Source of the DNA: Shewanella livingstonensis
Lineage (GTDB): Bacteria > Pseudomonadota > Gammaproteobacteria > Enterobacterales > Shewanellaceae
NCBI RefSeq assembly: GCF_003855395.1
Contig: NZ_CP034015.1
Span: 372,001-436,000 of the forward strand
DNA length: 64,000 nt
Reading direction: 5' to 3'
Shown here: positions 9,294-18,697 of the stretch, one piece after another
Layout of the letters: each line of letters opens with the position of its first letter
Numbering within the stretch: position 1 is the first letter of the stretch
Translations under genes and position numbers: made by a program
The notes under the pieces: generated by a model
What the model saw: only the letters and a program-made list of their open reading frames with translations
Database searches by the model: none
Told to the model about the DNA's origin: nothing

Positions 9294-9412
9294 CTCGTTT
9301 TTTACTAAACGTATTAAGTAAGCTATGGAACAGCAACATAGAGTAGGCGATAGCCTTATTTATTGATGTCCTTATCAGGTCATCCTTATCGAATCCAGCA
9401 ATTGGAGCAATA

Positions 9413-10222
9413 ATGAAGCCAGAAGATGTAATCGAGCAAGTCATAGACATTGCAACTGAAGCTGGGCAAACCATTCGCGACATTTATCTTAAAGGTAACT
9501 TTAAACGCGAAATGAAGTCAGATAATACCCCAGTGACGTCTGCCGATTTAGCCGCCCACGATATTATTTGTCGACAGTTAGCTGAGTTAACACCTGATAT
9601 TCCTATTTTAAGCGAGGAAGCGGCAGATATTCCATTAAGTGTGCGTGAAACATGGAAGCGTTATTGGCTCGTCGACCCATTAGATGGCACTGGCGAGTTT
9701 ATTGCTGGTAGTGGTGATTTTTCTGTCATTATTGCATTAGTTGAACACAACCGCCCGATCATGGGAGTGGTTTATGTGCCGATGACAAAAGTGTGTTATT
9801 ACGCCATAGCGGGGTTAGGCGCTTATAAACGTGATGGTAAGAATGAAACACGTATTACCAGTAAACAATTAACCGGTGATGAACCTGAGAATTTACGTTT
9901 AGCGGTCAGTCGTCGTCAAGATCCACAATCGGTATTAAAACTGCTTAATAAACCCAATCATTGTGAGCTAGTAGTGATGGGCGGTGCAGCTTTAAAAAGT
10001 TGTTTAGTTGCAGAGGGTCGTGCAGATTGCTATGTCCGTTTAGGACCTACTGGTGAGTGGGATACTGGCGCAGCGCAGATCATCATTGAAGAAGCTGGCG
10101 GTGCACTGATTGATATTAATTTACAGCCAATGACCTACAATGAGCGTGAAACACTCGAAAACCCAAATTTCATTGTAGTAGGTAGTGCTAATCTTCCGTG
10201 GGATATATTGCTAACTAGTTAA
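9413..10222 (+). CDS. cysQ: 3'(2'),5'-bisphosphate nucleotidase CysQ
   Basis: Magnesium-dependent phosphatase that removes 3'-phosphoadenosine 5'-phosphate made during sulfate assimilation. The 269 residues carry all inositol monophosphatase family motifs: LSEEAAD (about 65-71), WLVDPLDGTGEF (about 83-94) and GEWDTGAAQIIIEEAGG (near 208-224). The metal-binding Glu and Asp residues are intact. The ATG follows TTGGAGCAATA. It lies 119 bases downstream of nudE and could share its transcript. Confidence 0.93.
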   Translation: MKPEDVIEQVIDIATEAGQTIRDIYLKGNFKREMKSDNTPVTSADLAAHDIICRQLAELTPDIPILSEEAADIPLSVRETWKRYWLVDPLDGTGEFIAGSGDFSVIIALVEHNRPIMGVVYVPMTKVCYYAIAGLGAYKRDGKNETRITSKQLTGDEPENLRLAVSRRQDPQSVLKLLNKPNHCELVVMGGAALKSCLVAEGRADCYVRLGPTGEWDTGAAQIIIEEAGGALIDINLQPMTYNERETLENPNFIVVGSANLPWDILLTS

Positions 10223-10358
10223 TTTATTTGTATTAAACCAGTAATTAAATGACTTTTTTCCTGTGTTGGTTTTTCGAGCACAGGTTAACTTATCAGTGAA
10301 TAGATCCCAAAGTTTGTTAGACGGCTATGTGTTGTTTTGTTCGAAGATTGCGAGATAC

Positions 10359-10387
10359 AAAAATGCCCTCAAGTGAGGGCATTTTGT
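10359..10387. terminator. Bidirectional terminator between cysQ and mnmH
   Basis: AAAAATGCCCTC, loop AAGT, GAGGGCATTTT forms an 11-bp stem with A-rich and T-rich flanks, so it can end transcripts from both the + strand cysQ and the - strand selD-mnmH operon. Confidence 0.85.
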
Positions 10388-10399
10388 TTATATCACTTA

Positions 10400-11497
10400 C
10401 TATTTATGACTATCTAACCATTGGTGTATGGCTTGCCTATTACCTTGAAAAACAACTCTGTCTTGTTTCTTTTCAAGTTGATACAGATACATTGGATCAT
10501 AATATATATCGAGTAGCATGCTTATCCAGTCCAGATGTTTACTGGTGTCATTTTGGTTTTGTTGCACACGAAGTGCGCTGTCAACTAAGTCTTGTAATTC
10601 TTGATGCTGTTTACCGCCTAAACGCTTACGGATCCCTTGTAAACTTTGAGTCAAGTAAGCTTTAAATGCATCGAAACCATCTTCTTCACCTAAAAGAGAC
10701 TCATAATCTGCGAGTTTACCCTCTACATAGTCATACAGTAAACGCGGCAAACGTGCGTCTAATGGTTCATCGAGGAGGATAATATCAGCTTGTTGCATGG
10801 CGTGATAGAAGCTGTGTGGCAGAGCAGAGCGACCAATAAGAATACTTTCATCTTCTAACAGTAAATGTCTATGTTGCTGTTGTTGGTGCTTTAGTAATCT
10901 CACGGCTAAGTTATTTTCAAAGTTAATTTGACTGGGCTGTGGATCGATATTTTTACCAAAGCTTGAACCTCGATGATTAGCAATACCTTCAAGATCGACT
11001 GACTCATCTCGTTGATTAATTACTTCGGTTTTGCCACTGCCAGTTATCCCACTTAAAATAAGTACTTTAGAGTGACTGGGTGCTTGTTCGATAGTATTTA
11101 TTAAAAAAGTGCGCATGGCTTTATAGCCCCCTTCAATATAGGGGATATTTAAGCCAGATTCTTTAATCCATTGTTGCGATAATTTTGATCGTAAACCGCC
11201 ACGGAAACAATATAAATAACTGTCTGGATGTTGAGATAATTGAGCATGCCAAGCATCTATACGCTGCTGTTTAACTTTGCCTTTTACCAACTCATGGCCT
11301 AATGCTATCGCAGCATCTTGGCCTTGTTTTTTATAGCATGTTCCTACTTTTTCGCGCTCGCCATCTTGCATCAATGGTAAATTAATCGAGTGACTAAATG
11401 CTCCTTTTGCAAACTCAATAGGGGCCCTTACGTCGATTAATGGACGATTTTCTAATAATAGTCTGCCATATTCAGAGCTGGGAATAACTTCGCTCAT
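10400..11497 (-). CDS. mnmH: tRNA 2-selenouridine synthase MnmH (SelU)
   Basis: Replaces sulfur by selenium in 2-thiouridine at the wobble position of some tRNAs, using selenophosphate from SelD. The 365-residue protein has an N-terminal rhodanese domain with the catalytic Cys97 in [10 protein letters not shown] and a P-loop domain with Walker A GITGSGKT (150-157). It follows selD with overlapping stop and start codons (TAATG), so the two are translationally coupled. Confidence 0.95.
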   Translation of the reverse strand: MSEVIPSSEYGRLLLENRPLIDVRAPIEFAKGAFSHSINLPLMQDGEREKVGTCYKKQGQDAAIALGHELVKGKVKQQRIDAWHAQLSQHPDSYLYCFRGGLRSKLSQQWIKESGLNIPYIEGGYKAMRTFLINTIEQAPSHSKVLILSGITGSGKTEVINQRDESVDLEGIANHRGSSFGKNIDPQPSQINFENNLAVRLLKHQQQQHRHLLLEDESILIGRSALPHSFYHAMQQADIILLDEPLDARLPRLLYDYVEGKLADYESLLGEEDGFDAFKAYLTQSLQGIRKRLGGKQHQELQDLVDSALRVQQNQNDTSKHLDWISMLLDIYYDPMYLYQLEKKQDRVVFQGNRQAIHQWLDSHK

Positions 11498-12552
11498 TAG
11501 CTCAATTCCACAAGGATATTGTGGCCGTCAGAATGAGGTTTATAGGTATTGAGCATACCGATACAAATCGCTTCAATGCCATTGGTTTCTAATAAGACTT
11601 TAAGTTCATGTTCAGCATCTTCACTTACAGCGACTAATAATCCGCCACTGGTTTGTGGATCGCAGATAATCGCTTTCTGGTCATCAGTTAATGGCGGTAA
11701 ATATTCACTATAACTGTCAAAGTTACGATGGGTTCCGCCTGGAATACAACCAAATGCAAGATAATCACTGACTTTATCCAATAAAGGAACTTTAGATAAT
11801 ACTAAGTTAGCTTTAAGTTGGGCGCCCTGGCAGACTTCTATCAAGTGGCCGGCAAGCCCAAATCCAGTTACATCAGTTAATGCATTAACACCAACAATTT
11901 TAGCGATATCAATCCCTATTTTGTTGAGCTGACACATCGCATCAGGTGCAATTTGACTGTCTTCATCACGTAGTTTTTTCTGTTTTTGTGCGGTAGTAAG
12001 AATACCAATACCAATAGGTTTAGTGAGGTACAAACGGTCGCCGGCTTTGGCTGTATTGTTTTGCTTTACTCGCTCAAGTGGAATTTGCCCTGTTACGGCT
12101 AAACCAAAAATAGGCTCAGGAGAATCAATACTGTGACCGCCCGCGAGCATAATGCCAGCATCAGCGCAGGCTTGACGTCCACCATCAACAACTTGTTGGG
12201 CAACTTCGGCAGGTAGTATATTAATTGGCCAACCTAAAATAGCAATCGCCATTATAGGAGTACCACCCATAGCGTATATGTCGCTAATGGCATTAGTGGC
12301 TGCAATTCTGCCAAAGGTAAATGGGTCATCTACAATAGGCATAAAGAAGTCTGTGGTGCTGATAATGCCAGTTTGTTCGTTAAGTTTATAGACGGCAGCA
12401 TCGTCACGAGTTTGATTACCAACTAATAAATTAGGATCAGTAAAGACAGGGAGTTGTGATGCAAGAATGGTACTTAACACTTTAGGAGAAATCTTACAGC
12501 CGCAGCCTGCGCCATGACTATATTCGGTAAGTTTAATTGCTTGCTCAGACAT
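11497..12552 (-). CDS. selD: Selenide, water dikinase SelD
   Basis: Makes selenophosphate from selenide and ATP, the selenium donor for selenouridine and selenocysteine. The 351 residues contain the active-site loop GAGCGCK with Cys17, Cys19 and Lys20 at the same positions as in E. coli, so this is the Cys form and no internal UGA is involved. Other conserved parts are [18 protein letters not shown] and [10 protein letters not shown]. It is the first gene of a two-gene operon with mnmH. No selA, selB or tRNA-Sec is visible here. Confidence 0.96.
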   Translation of the reverse strand: MSEQAIKLTEYSHGAGCGCKISPKVLSTILASQLPVFTDPNLLVGNQTRDDAAVYKLNEQTGIISTTDFFMPIVDDPFTFGRIAATNAISDIYAMGGTPIMAIAILGWPINILPAEVAQQVVDGGRQACADAGIMLAGGHSIDSPEPIFGLAVTGQIPLERVKQNNTAKAGDRLYLTKPIGIGILTTAQKQKKLRDEDSQIAPDAMCQLNKIGIDIAKIVGVNALTDVTGFGLAGHLIEVCQGAQLKANLVLSKVPLLDKVSDYLAFGCIPGGTHRNFDSYSEYLPPLTDDQKAIICDPQTSGGLLVAVSEDAEHELKVLLETNGIEAICIGMLNTYKPHSDGHNILVELS

Positions 12553-12744
12553 ATGAGTTGATCTTTGATGGCGTATTGAGCAGCAATTATAATCACTATT
12601 GGGCAGAATATCTTGTGTTTTAGCCGTTTATCAAACTTAGTCGATCATTTAAAATCGATTAAAACATTATTGTGAACATTGTTTTTTATTTTTATTGCTG
12701 TTAACTTACCCCGTAATCAGGATAACTAATGCTAGGTAATCACG

Positions 12745-13356
12745 TTGGCAAGACGCAAAGAACATACTCATGAGCAAATAAAGCAAATGGCTATTGACGC
12801 TGTAGTCATGCATTTGCAGCATGACAACATTGAAACGTTGAGTTTAAGGAAGGTAGCCAGTCACATTGGCTACGTACCAAGCACATTGATTAATATATTT
12901 GGTAGTTATCACTACCTGTTGTTAGCCGTGTCAGAGCAGACATTAGCGCAGCTAGCCTTCAAGTTATCATTAAAAATGCATGATGATCCATTGTTGAATA
13001 TTGAGCAGATGGCGATACTTTATAGTGAGTTTGCCCAGCAACATCGACGCTGTTTCCGCTTAGTGTTTGAGTTAAGTATGCCGGATGATCAGCCTTTACC
13101 TGTTGCGCATCTAACTTTAATTAAGTCATTGTTTATACTAGTTGAATCTCAACTTGTTCAATATTTTTCAGCGGCAAATAAACAACACATTGAAATGATG
13201 AGTAGAGTATTATGGGGCGCTATTCATGGGTTAACATGTTTAGCCCTAGACGGTAAATTATTTGAGGAGCAATCGTGTTTACAGGATATGCTCATCAGTC
13301 ACGTACAGAGTTATATCGCAGGAATGAGTATTAAAAAGGAATTTACATGTTGTTAA
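12745..13356 (+). CDS. TetR-family transcriptional regulator
   Basis: 203-residue protein with an N-terminal TetR helix-turn-helix (about residues 9-55: IETLSLRKVASHIGYVPSTL, then INIFGSYHYLL). The C-terminal ligand domain has no assigned ligand. The start is probably TTG at 12745, because an in-frame stop lies just upstream and the Ala-Arg-Arg-Lys beginning fits the family. It overlaps the next gene by 10 bases, so it very probably regulates that lipid gene and itself. The effector, perhaps a fatty acid or lysophospholipid, is inferred from the neighbour only. Confidence 0.82.
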   Translation: MARRKEHTHEQIKQMAIDAVVMHLQHDNIETLSLRKVASHIGYVPSTLINIFGSYHYLLLAVSEQTLAQLAFKLSLKMHDDPLLNIEQMAILYSEFAQQHRRCFRLVFELSMPDDQPLPVAHLTLIKSLFILVESQLVQYFSAANKQHIEMMSRVLWGAIHGLTCLALDGKLFEEQSCLQDMLISHVQSYIAGMSIKKEFTCC

Positions 13357-15203
13357 GCAAACGATTTTTACCCTACTTTGCAACCTTATGTTTAGGTGCA
13401 TTAAATGATAATTTTTATAAGAATGTATTGTTGTTATTGGTAACTTATAGTCAATTAAATTCGCTACCTATTGATGTTAATTTATTTGTGAATTTAGCCG
13501 CAGGGGTATTTATTTTACCGTTCTTTTTATTTTCAGCTCACGCAGGTATCGTGGCCGATAATATGGATAAAGCAAAGTTAATACAAAGACTCAAACTAGT
13601 AGAGTTGATTATCATGTCCACCGCAGCAATTGCGATAGCGACTCAAAGTTACTTAGTGATGTTAGTCCTATTGTTTTTAACGGGCAGTCAGTCGGCTTAC
13701 TTTGGCCCAGTAAAATACTCATTACTACCACAAGCTCTCAGTGAACAAGAGTTAGTTAAAGGTAATGCGTTAGTTGAAATGGGCACATTCTTATCTATTC
13801 TTATCGGAACTCTAAGTGCAGGCCTCGTAGTTTCAAATGAGAATGGTCTTATCTGGGCTGCTATAACGGTAACCGTACTCGCAGTTGCAGGTTATCTTGC
13901 TAGCCGTGCTATACCCTCGTTGCCTGCGCAGGGCGTTCTTAACCCAAATAAATTCTCTTTTTTTTCTGGTACGTGGCGCTGTATTACTAAAGCACGTGAA
14001 ACCACCTCAATTTGGATGGCTATTTTAGCGATTAGCTGGTTTTGGTTTTTAGGTGCCACTTATCTGACCCAGTTTCCTAATTTCGCTAAATTACATTTGC
14101 ATGCAGATGTAACCGTTGTGTCACTGTTGTTAGCTCTATTTTCTATTGGTATTGCTGTTGGTTCATTTGTGTGTGAGCGCTTCTCTTTTGGTCACGTAGA
14201 GCTAGGGGTATTACCTTTTGGAGTATTAGGTTTAAGTGTATTTAGTTTTGATATGATTAGCGCAATTCCGACAGCATCTGTTGAGTTGGGTTTTGTGTAC
14301 AGTTTTGAGGCTTTTATTAATAATGCTCAACATTATCGACTGATGATTGATTTATTTCTGGTCGGTTTAAGTGGAGGATTATTTATTGTTCCCTTATACG
14401 CATTTATACAAACTCGTGCAGAGAAACAAGAATGTGCTCAAGCCATTGCGGCAAATAATATAATCAATGCATTCTTTATGGTGGGGTCTGCAATTTTATC
14501 TATGGTGCTATTAAGCGTTTTCGATTGGAGTATTCCTGAGTTGTTTATGCTCATTGGTGCACTTAACCTTGCTGTGCTGCTATATGTATATTCGCAAGTG
14601 CCTGAATTCACCCAACGCTTCATCAGTTACCTATTAAGCCATGTAATGTACCGGGTTACAGTTACAGGGCGTGAACATATTCCATTGCAGGGCGCTGGAA
14701 TTATTGTCAGTAATCATGTTAGTTATGTCGATGCATTGGTTATTATGGGGGCGTCGACAAGGCCAATCCGATTTGTGATGGATAAGTCGATTAGTGAGAT
14801 GCCATTATTAAAGTATGTGTTTAGACATGCAGGTGTAATCCCTATTTGTTCACCTAAAAAGTGTGAAACTACCTACCTCAATGCATTTGAACAAATACAC
14901 CAAGCATTGGCTAATGATGAGCTGGTGTGTATTTTCCCCGAAGGAAAGTTGACTCCAGATGGCGAGATTGGTGAGTTTAGACCTGGTATAGATAAAATAT
15001 TACAACGTGATCCCGTTACTGTAATACCGTTAGCGTTAACTGGGTTGTGGGGATCTTACTTTAGCCATAAAGGTGGGCATGCGCTTACTACTTTGCCCAA
15101 GCGCTTTTGGTCTAAAGTGTCGGTGAGTATTGGGCCTTCAGTCGATGGCAGTACAACTCACTGTAAAGTGCTACAACAGCATGTAATACAACAGTTTAAC
15201 TAA
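13347..15203 (+). CDS. MFS transporter (LplT-like) fused to a PlsC acyltransferase
   Basis: 618-residue two-domain protein. Residues 1 to about 425 form a major facilitator domain with about 12 hydrophobic segments and the LplT-like start LCLGALNDNFYKN. Residues about 434-610 form a PlsC acyltransferase with the catalytic HX4D motif in NHVSYVD (near 455) and the substrate motif FPEGKLTPDG (near 530). LplT in E. coli flips lysophospholipids inward and Aas reacylates them, so this fusion probably does both steps. It lacks the AMP-binding acyl-ACP synthetase domain of Aas, so acyl groups must come from acyl-ACP or acyl-CoA. It overlaps the TetR gene by 10 bases. Confidence 0.88.
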   Translation: MLLSKRFLPYFATLCLGALNDNFYKNVLLLLVTYSQLNSLPIDVNLFVNLAAGVFILPFFLFSAHAGIVADNMDKAKLIQRLKLVELIIMSTAAIAIATQSYLVMLVLLFLTGSQSAYFGPVKYSLLPQALSEQELVKGNALVEMGTFLSILIGTLSAGLVVSNENGLIWAAITVTVLAVAGYLASRAIPSLPAQGVLNPNKFSFFSGTWRCITKARETTSIWMAILAISWFWFLGATYLTQFPNFAKLHLHADVTVVSLLLALFSIGIAVGSFVCERFSFGHVELGVLPFGVLGLSVFSFDMISAIPTASVELGFVYSFEAFINNAQHYRLMIDLFLVGLSGGLFIVPLYAFIQTRAEKQECAQAIAANNIINAFFMVGSAILSMVLLSVFDWSIPELFMLIGALNLAVLLYVYSQVPEFTQRFISYLLSHVMYRVTVTGREHIPLQGAGIIVSNHVSYVDALVIMGASTRPIRFVMDKSISEMPLLKYVFRHAGVIPICSPKKCETTYLNAFEQIHQALANDELVCIFPEGKLTPDGEIGEFRPGIDKILQRDPVTVIPLALTGLWGSYFSHKGGHALTTLPKRFWSKVSVSIGPSVDGSTTHCKVLQQHVIQQFN

Positions 15204-15448
15204 GCTAGAGTTAAGATATGAGATAATTATTCCAAAATCAGAATATTGAAGCTACTTCATATCAAGCTTGTGATTTGTTACTAACAAGGCGCACAAGGCG
15301 AATTCTACTATTAAGTAGTCGCGTTAATAGCCAACCCATTACAAGTTAGTGTAACGATATTCGCGGAGTAAAGAGTTGTTCGATAACCGTTTATAATTCC
15401 GATTTCAGGTTAACTAAGGCTAGACATACTGATTACGATAGTTTAGAA
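15204..15448. other. Gene-free stretch with a possible dispersed repeat
   Basis: No open frame with coding character is seen. Near-matching 20-base segments at both ends (ATTATTCCAAAATCAG at about 15225 and ATAATTCCGATTTCAG at about 15392) bracket about 190 bases that include AACAAGGCGCACAAGGCGAA. This arrangement resembles small non-coding repeats scattered in bacterial genomes, but one window cannot prove repetition. Confidence 0.3.
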
Positions 15449-15484
15449 ACAAAAAAGGCCACGTATTAACGCGACCTTTTTTGT
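15449..15484 (-). terminator. Terminator of the desaturase gene
   Basis: Read on the - strand, ACAAAAAAGGTCGCGT pairs with ACGTGGCCTTTTTTGT through two G-U wobbles that would be A-C mismatches on the + strand. The orientation is therefore that of the desaturase gene, which ends 13 bases away. Confidence 0.8.
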
Positions 15485-15496
15485 GATGTTTACGTA

Positions 15497-16606
15497 TTAC
15501 GACGTATAAGCGGCGGTTAAGCTTTTCCAATTACGTTGTTGCTCAAGAAATTGATTACGTAAAAATTGAACTTGTTGTTTCAGGTTGTGATCAGTCAGTT
15601 GCTTACGTTTGGCTTCTAATAAACTCTTTTTAGCCTGATAATATTCAACTAAATGCAGCTTCATTAGCTCATATTCTGCTTGAAACTTTTCTATTATTTC
15701 ATCGCAATTAGGTAAGTGGGCCACTTGGTTTTGTGCTTGTAAAAGTTGCATTTGCAAACGTGCACTTTCAATACGTTCCTGTGGCACTTTACGCAAATCA
15801 GTCGCTAAGCCAAACCAACTCATTAGTTTAATTAACCATTTGGTTGGATCATAGTCCCACCACTTGATGCCATTACGATAATCATTTTCGAAAATGTGAT
15901 GGAAGTTGTGATAACCCTCACCATATGTAAGCAGTGCTAAGAAGGCATTATCTTTAGCGGTATTTTTATCTGTGTACGGTTGTTTACCCCAGATATGAGC
16001 TAAAGAGTTTATAAAGAAGGTGCAGTGATGCACTACGACTAGGCGTAATAAACCCGCCATGAGTACCATTGATAGAATATCGCCATTTAACCAGCCTATA
16101 AATGCTGGCAAACCAATGTTCATTAAAATGACTAAGGCTAGGTAGTGTTTGTGTTGCCACATAACGATACGGTCATTTTGTAAATCGCGTACGTTATTAT
16201 AGTCACTGTAACGACTGGCTTGATACTCGCGCAGCATCCAACCTATGTGGCTATACCAAAATCCCATTTTGGCTGAGTACGGATCTTTATCATTATTATC
16301 AACATGTTTATGATGAATACGATGATCACTACACCAATGTAGTGCGCTGTTCTGTAGCGCTAATGCTCCGCCTAATGCGTATAAAAAACGCATCGATGGG
16401 TGAGCTTTATAAGCTTTATGTGACCATAATCTGTGGTAACCCGCAGTAATTGATAGACCACTTGCGTAAGCGAAAACAACAAATGCAATCCATTCAATGC
16501 CATCAAAGCCATGGGTAAAACCACGCCAAGGGATTAATACTGCGGCGCCGATAAAAGTAATGGCAAATAACAGGGTATTAAGCCAAATGATTGGAGGTTT
16601 TTTCAT
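15497..16606 (-). CDS. Membrane fatty acid desaturase (acyl-CoA delta-9 type)
   Basis: Di-iron membrane enzyme that introduces a cis double bond into saturated acyl chains, giving aerobic unsaturated fatty acid synthesis. The three histidine boxes are present: HRLWSH (58-63), HRIHH (95-99) and HNFHH (233-237). Hydrophobic segments lie near 10-27, 38-57, 153-172 and 178-195. The C-terminal 95 residues (about 275-369) are charged, Gln-rich and predicted by eye as coiled coil, an extension beyond the catalytic core. It diverges from fabR, with a FabR-type palindrome over its promoter. Confidence 0.92.
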   Translation of the reverse strand: MKKPPIIWLNTLLFAITFIGAAVLIPWRGFTHGFDGIEWIAFVVFAYASGLSITAGYHRLWSHKAYKAHPSMRFLYALGGALALQNSALHWCSDHRIHHKHVDNNDKDPYSAKMGFWYSHIGWMLREYQASRYSDYNNVRDLQNDRIVMWQHKHYLALVILMNIGLPAFIGWLNGDILSMVLMAGLLRLVVVHHCTFFINSLAHIWGKQPYTDKNTAKDNAFLALLTYGEGYHNFHHIFENDYRNGIKWWDYDPTKWLIKLMSWFGLATDLRKVPQERIESARLQMQLLQAQNQVAHLPNCDEIIEKFQAEYELMKLHLVEYYQAKKSLLEAKRKQLTDHNLKQQVQFLRNQFLEQQRNWKSLTAAYTS

Positions 16607-16620
16607 TTAATAGGGTTCCA

Positions 16621-16650
16621 ATAATAGGGTTAAATAAGTTGAGCGTACAA
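16621..16650 (-). promoter_or_regulatory. Candidate promoter of the desaturase gene
   Basis: On the - strand, TTGTAC (16650-16645) and TATTAT (16626-16621) are 18 bases apart, 15 bases before the ATG. The -35 box lies inside the FabR-type palindrome, so binding there should block transcription. Confidence 0.5.
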
Positions 16651-16659
16651 TTGTACGCT
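16642..16659. promoter_or_regulatory. FabR-type operator, perfect 18-bp palindrome
   Basis: AGCGTACAATTGTACGCT is a perfect palindrome between the divergent desaturase and fabR genes. As I remember it, FabR of E. coli binds a GTACA-N2-TGTAC type site at fabA and fabB, which this matches. That FabR controls the desaturase here is inferred from sequence and position. Confidence 0.78.
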
Positions 16660-16762
16660 AATTTAACTTAGGGCACTAGTCATGGTCAAGCTTAACAGGG
16701 CTGTGTTTCTGTTTTAAAAACGGTATTATCTGTGAATTAATATTGACTGAATGGATTAGTAA

Positions 16763-17380
16763 ATGGGTGTAAGAGCACAACAAAAGGAAAAAACCCGCCG
16801 TGCATTAGTAGATGCAGCATTTAATCAACTTAGTGCAGAGCGGAGTTTTTCCAGCCTAAGCTTACGTGAAGTTGCGCGTGAAGCTGGTATTGCCCCCACA
16901 TCATTCTATCGTCATTTTAAAGATATGAACGAGCTTGGTTTGACTATGGTCGATGAAGGCGGACTAACTTTACGTCAAATGATGCGTAAAGGTCGTCAGC
17001 GTGCAGAAGCTGGTGGCAGCGTGATCCGTATTTCTGTTGACACATTTATGGAAGTATTAGAGTCAAATCCAAACGTTTTTCGAATATTATTACATGAACG
17101 TTCAGGTACCTCTGCTGCATTTAGAGCTGCAGTTGAACGTGAAATTGAACACTTTATCTCTGAGCTTGCCCATTACACTGAAGCACAGGCTAATCGCACA
17201 CCTTTGCTTGCGCGCGCTCAAGCTGAGTCTTTGGTTATTTTGGTCTTTAATGCAGGCGCATCAGCGTTGGATTCAAAACGTAGCGAGCGTAAAGCCTTGG
17301 CCGACCAATTAGTATTACAGCTGCGCATGGTTGCTACTGGTGCAGAAGCACTACAGCATAAAATGGATAATCGAGCATGA
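16763..17380 (+). CDS. fabR: Unsaturated fatty acid biosynthesis repressor FabR
   Basis: TetR-family repressor of 205 residues. The N-terminal helix-turn-helix ([20 protein letters not shown], about 36-55) and the rest, including [20 protein letters not shown], closely follow E. coli FabR, which senses the unsaturated to saturated acyl balance and represses fabA and fabB. Here it stands divergent from a desaturase, which suggests that it sets membrane fluidity by controlling that gene. A terminator follows directly. Confidence 0.93.
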   Translation: MGVRAQQKEKTRRALVDAAFNQLSAERSFSSLSLREVAREAGIAPTSFYRHFKDMNELGLTMVDEGGLTLRQMMRKGRQRAEAGGSVIRISVDTFMEVLESNPNVFRILLHERSGTSAAFRAAVEREIEHFISELAHYTEAQANRTPLLARAQAESLVILVFNAGASALDSKRSERKALADQLVLQLRMVATGAEALQHKMDNRA

Positions 17381-17419
17381 ACTATTACAATATAAGTTTA
17401 TTACGCTTTAATACACTGT

Positions 17420-17459
17420 AAACAAACAGGGCGCTAATATTTAGCGCCCTGTTTGTTTA
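17420..17459. terminator. Bidirectional terminator between fabR and trmA
   Basis: A long perfect stem (AAACAAACAGGGCGCTAA pairing with TTAGCGCCCTGTTTGTTT) lies between the two convergent genes, with A and T flanks on both sides. Confidence 0.9.
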
Positions 17460-17470
17460 GTTAATCTGCT

Positions 17471-18568
17471 TTACTTACGCTCTAATAATACTCCCGACTC
17501 CATATGGTCGGTATAGGGGAATTGGTCAAATAGTGCGAAACGAGTGATTTTGTGAGTTTGACTTAGGGTCAACAAGTTATCGTTGAGTGTCTCAGGGTTA
17601 CAAGAGATATACAAAATCCGCTCATAACCTTGAATAAGCTTTAATGTTTCAGGGTCAATACCTGCACGTGGTGGGTCAACAAAGATAGTATTGCAATTGT
17701 AACTGTCTAAATCTATACCCTCTAGGCGTCTAAACTGACGCTTTTTCGCCATCGCATCACTAAAATCTTCTGCTGACATCCGAATAATTTGGACATTAGT
17801 GACATTATTGATATCAATATTGTATTGGGCAGCGTCAACCGAAGGTTTAGCTAACTCTGTTGCTAATACGCGATTAAAGTTCTGTGCTAATGCAATGGTA
17901 AAATTACCATTGCCACAATACAACTCAAGTAAATCACCTTGGCTGTCTTTAGTCGCATCAATAGCCCATTCCAACATTTTTACAGAGACTTTCGCATTTG
18001 GCTGGGTAAAGCTATTTTCTATTTGCTTGTAATGCAATATCTGTTCATTAACAGCTAAGGTCTCAACAACAAAATCCTTATCTAAGTCGATTTTCTGCTT
18101 ACGCGCACGGCCAATAATATTGACATTGAATTGAGCCGATAGCTTTGCTTTTAATTGAGTAGCTTGTTCACGCCACTCATCATCAAGCTGGCGGTGATAC
18201 AGCAAAGATACTAAGATTTCGCCGCTTAACGTCGACAAAAAATCAATTTGAAACAATCTATAACGTAGCGCAGGATTAGGTGTTAACTTTGCAATAAGTG
18301 CTGCCATCATTTGATTAATGATCACACCCGCTGGCAAATACTGGTCGCAACGCACTTTTGCATTCAGTGCTTTGTCAAACATGTAGTAATATAAGTCATC
18401 ACCTTCATGCCACATTCTAAACTCAGCACGCATGCGATAATGCATAGGCTCAGAAGCAAAGACTTCAAGCGCTGGTGGATTGAAGTCGGCAAAGGTCTGT
18501 TCTAGCTTGATGCGCTTGTGTTGTAATTGCGCATCGTAGTTTTTAGGATCCATTGCAGCTAAATTCAT
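17471..18568 (-). CDS. trmA: tRNA (uracil-5-)-methyltransferase TrmA
   Basis: SAM-dependent enzyme that makes ribothymidine at position 54 of tRNA. With the ATG at 18568 it has 365 residues, as in E. coli (366). A GTG three codons upstream is possible, but the AGGTGG ribosome site is spaced correctly for this ATG. Motifs include [11 protein letters not shown] (SAM binding), FVDPPRAG, the nucleophile Cys323 in SCNPETL and the general base Glu357 in MESGV. Confidence 0.95.
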   Translation of the reverse strand: MNLAAMDPKNYDAQLQHKRIKLEQTFADFNPPALEVFASEPMHYRMRAEFRMWHEGDDLYYYMFDKALNAKVRCDQYLPAGVIINQMMAALIAKLTPNPALRYRLFQIDFLSTLSGEILVSLLYHRQLDDEWREQATQLKAKLSAQFNVNIIGRARKQKIDLDKDFVVETLAVNEQILHYKQIENSFTQPNAKVSVKMLEWAIDATKDSQGDLLELYCGNGNFTIALAQNFNRVLATELAKPSVDAAQYNIDINNVTNVQIIRMSAEDFSDAMAKKRQFRRLEGIDLDSYNCNTIFVDPPRAGIDPETLKLIQGYERILYISCNPETLNDNLLTLSQTHKITRFALFDQFPYTDHMESGVLLERK

Positions 18569-18697
18569 ATCGTCCACCTAAGACTGTAAAAAAGGGCGCA
18601 AATATTATACTAAATGACGCTGATGTCTAGTATTACGCACTTAAGTATAAAATGTTATGACGACTAGCACTGTGCATATTCATATTTGGAGCCCATA

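Noticed and set aside
10327..10665. Open frame of 112 codons on the + strand
   Set aside because: It lies mostly antisense to mnmH and spans the bidirectional terminator, with no ribosome site or recognisable protein.
11497..12552. SelD as a selenoprotein
   Set aside because: The active-site residue is encoded as Cys and the frame has no internal TGA.
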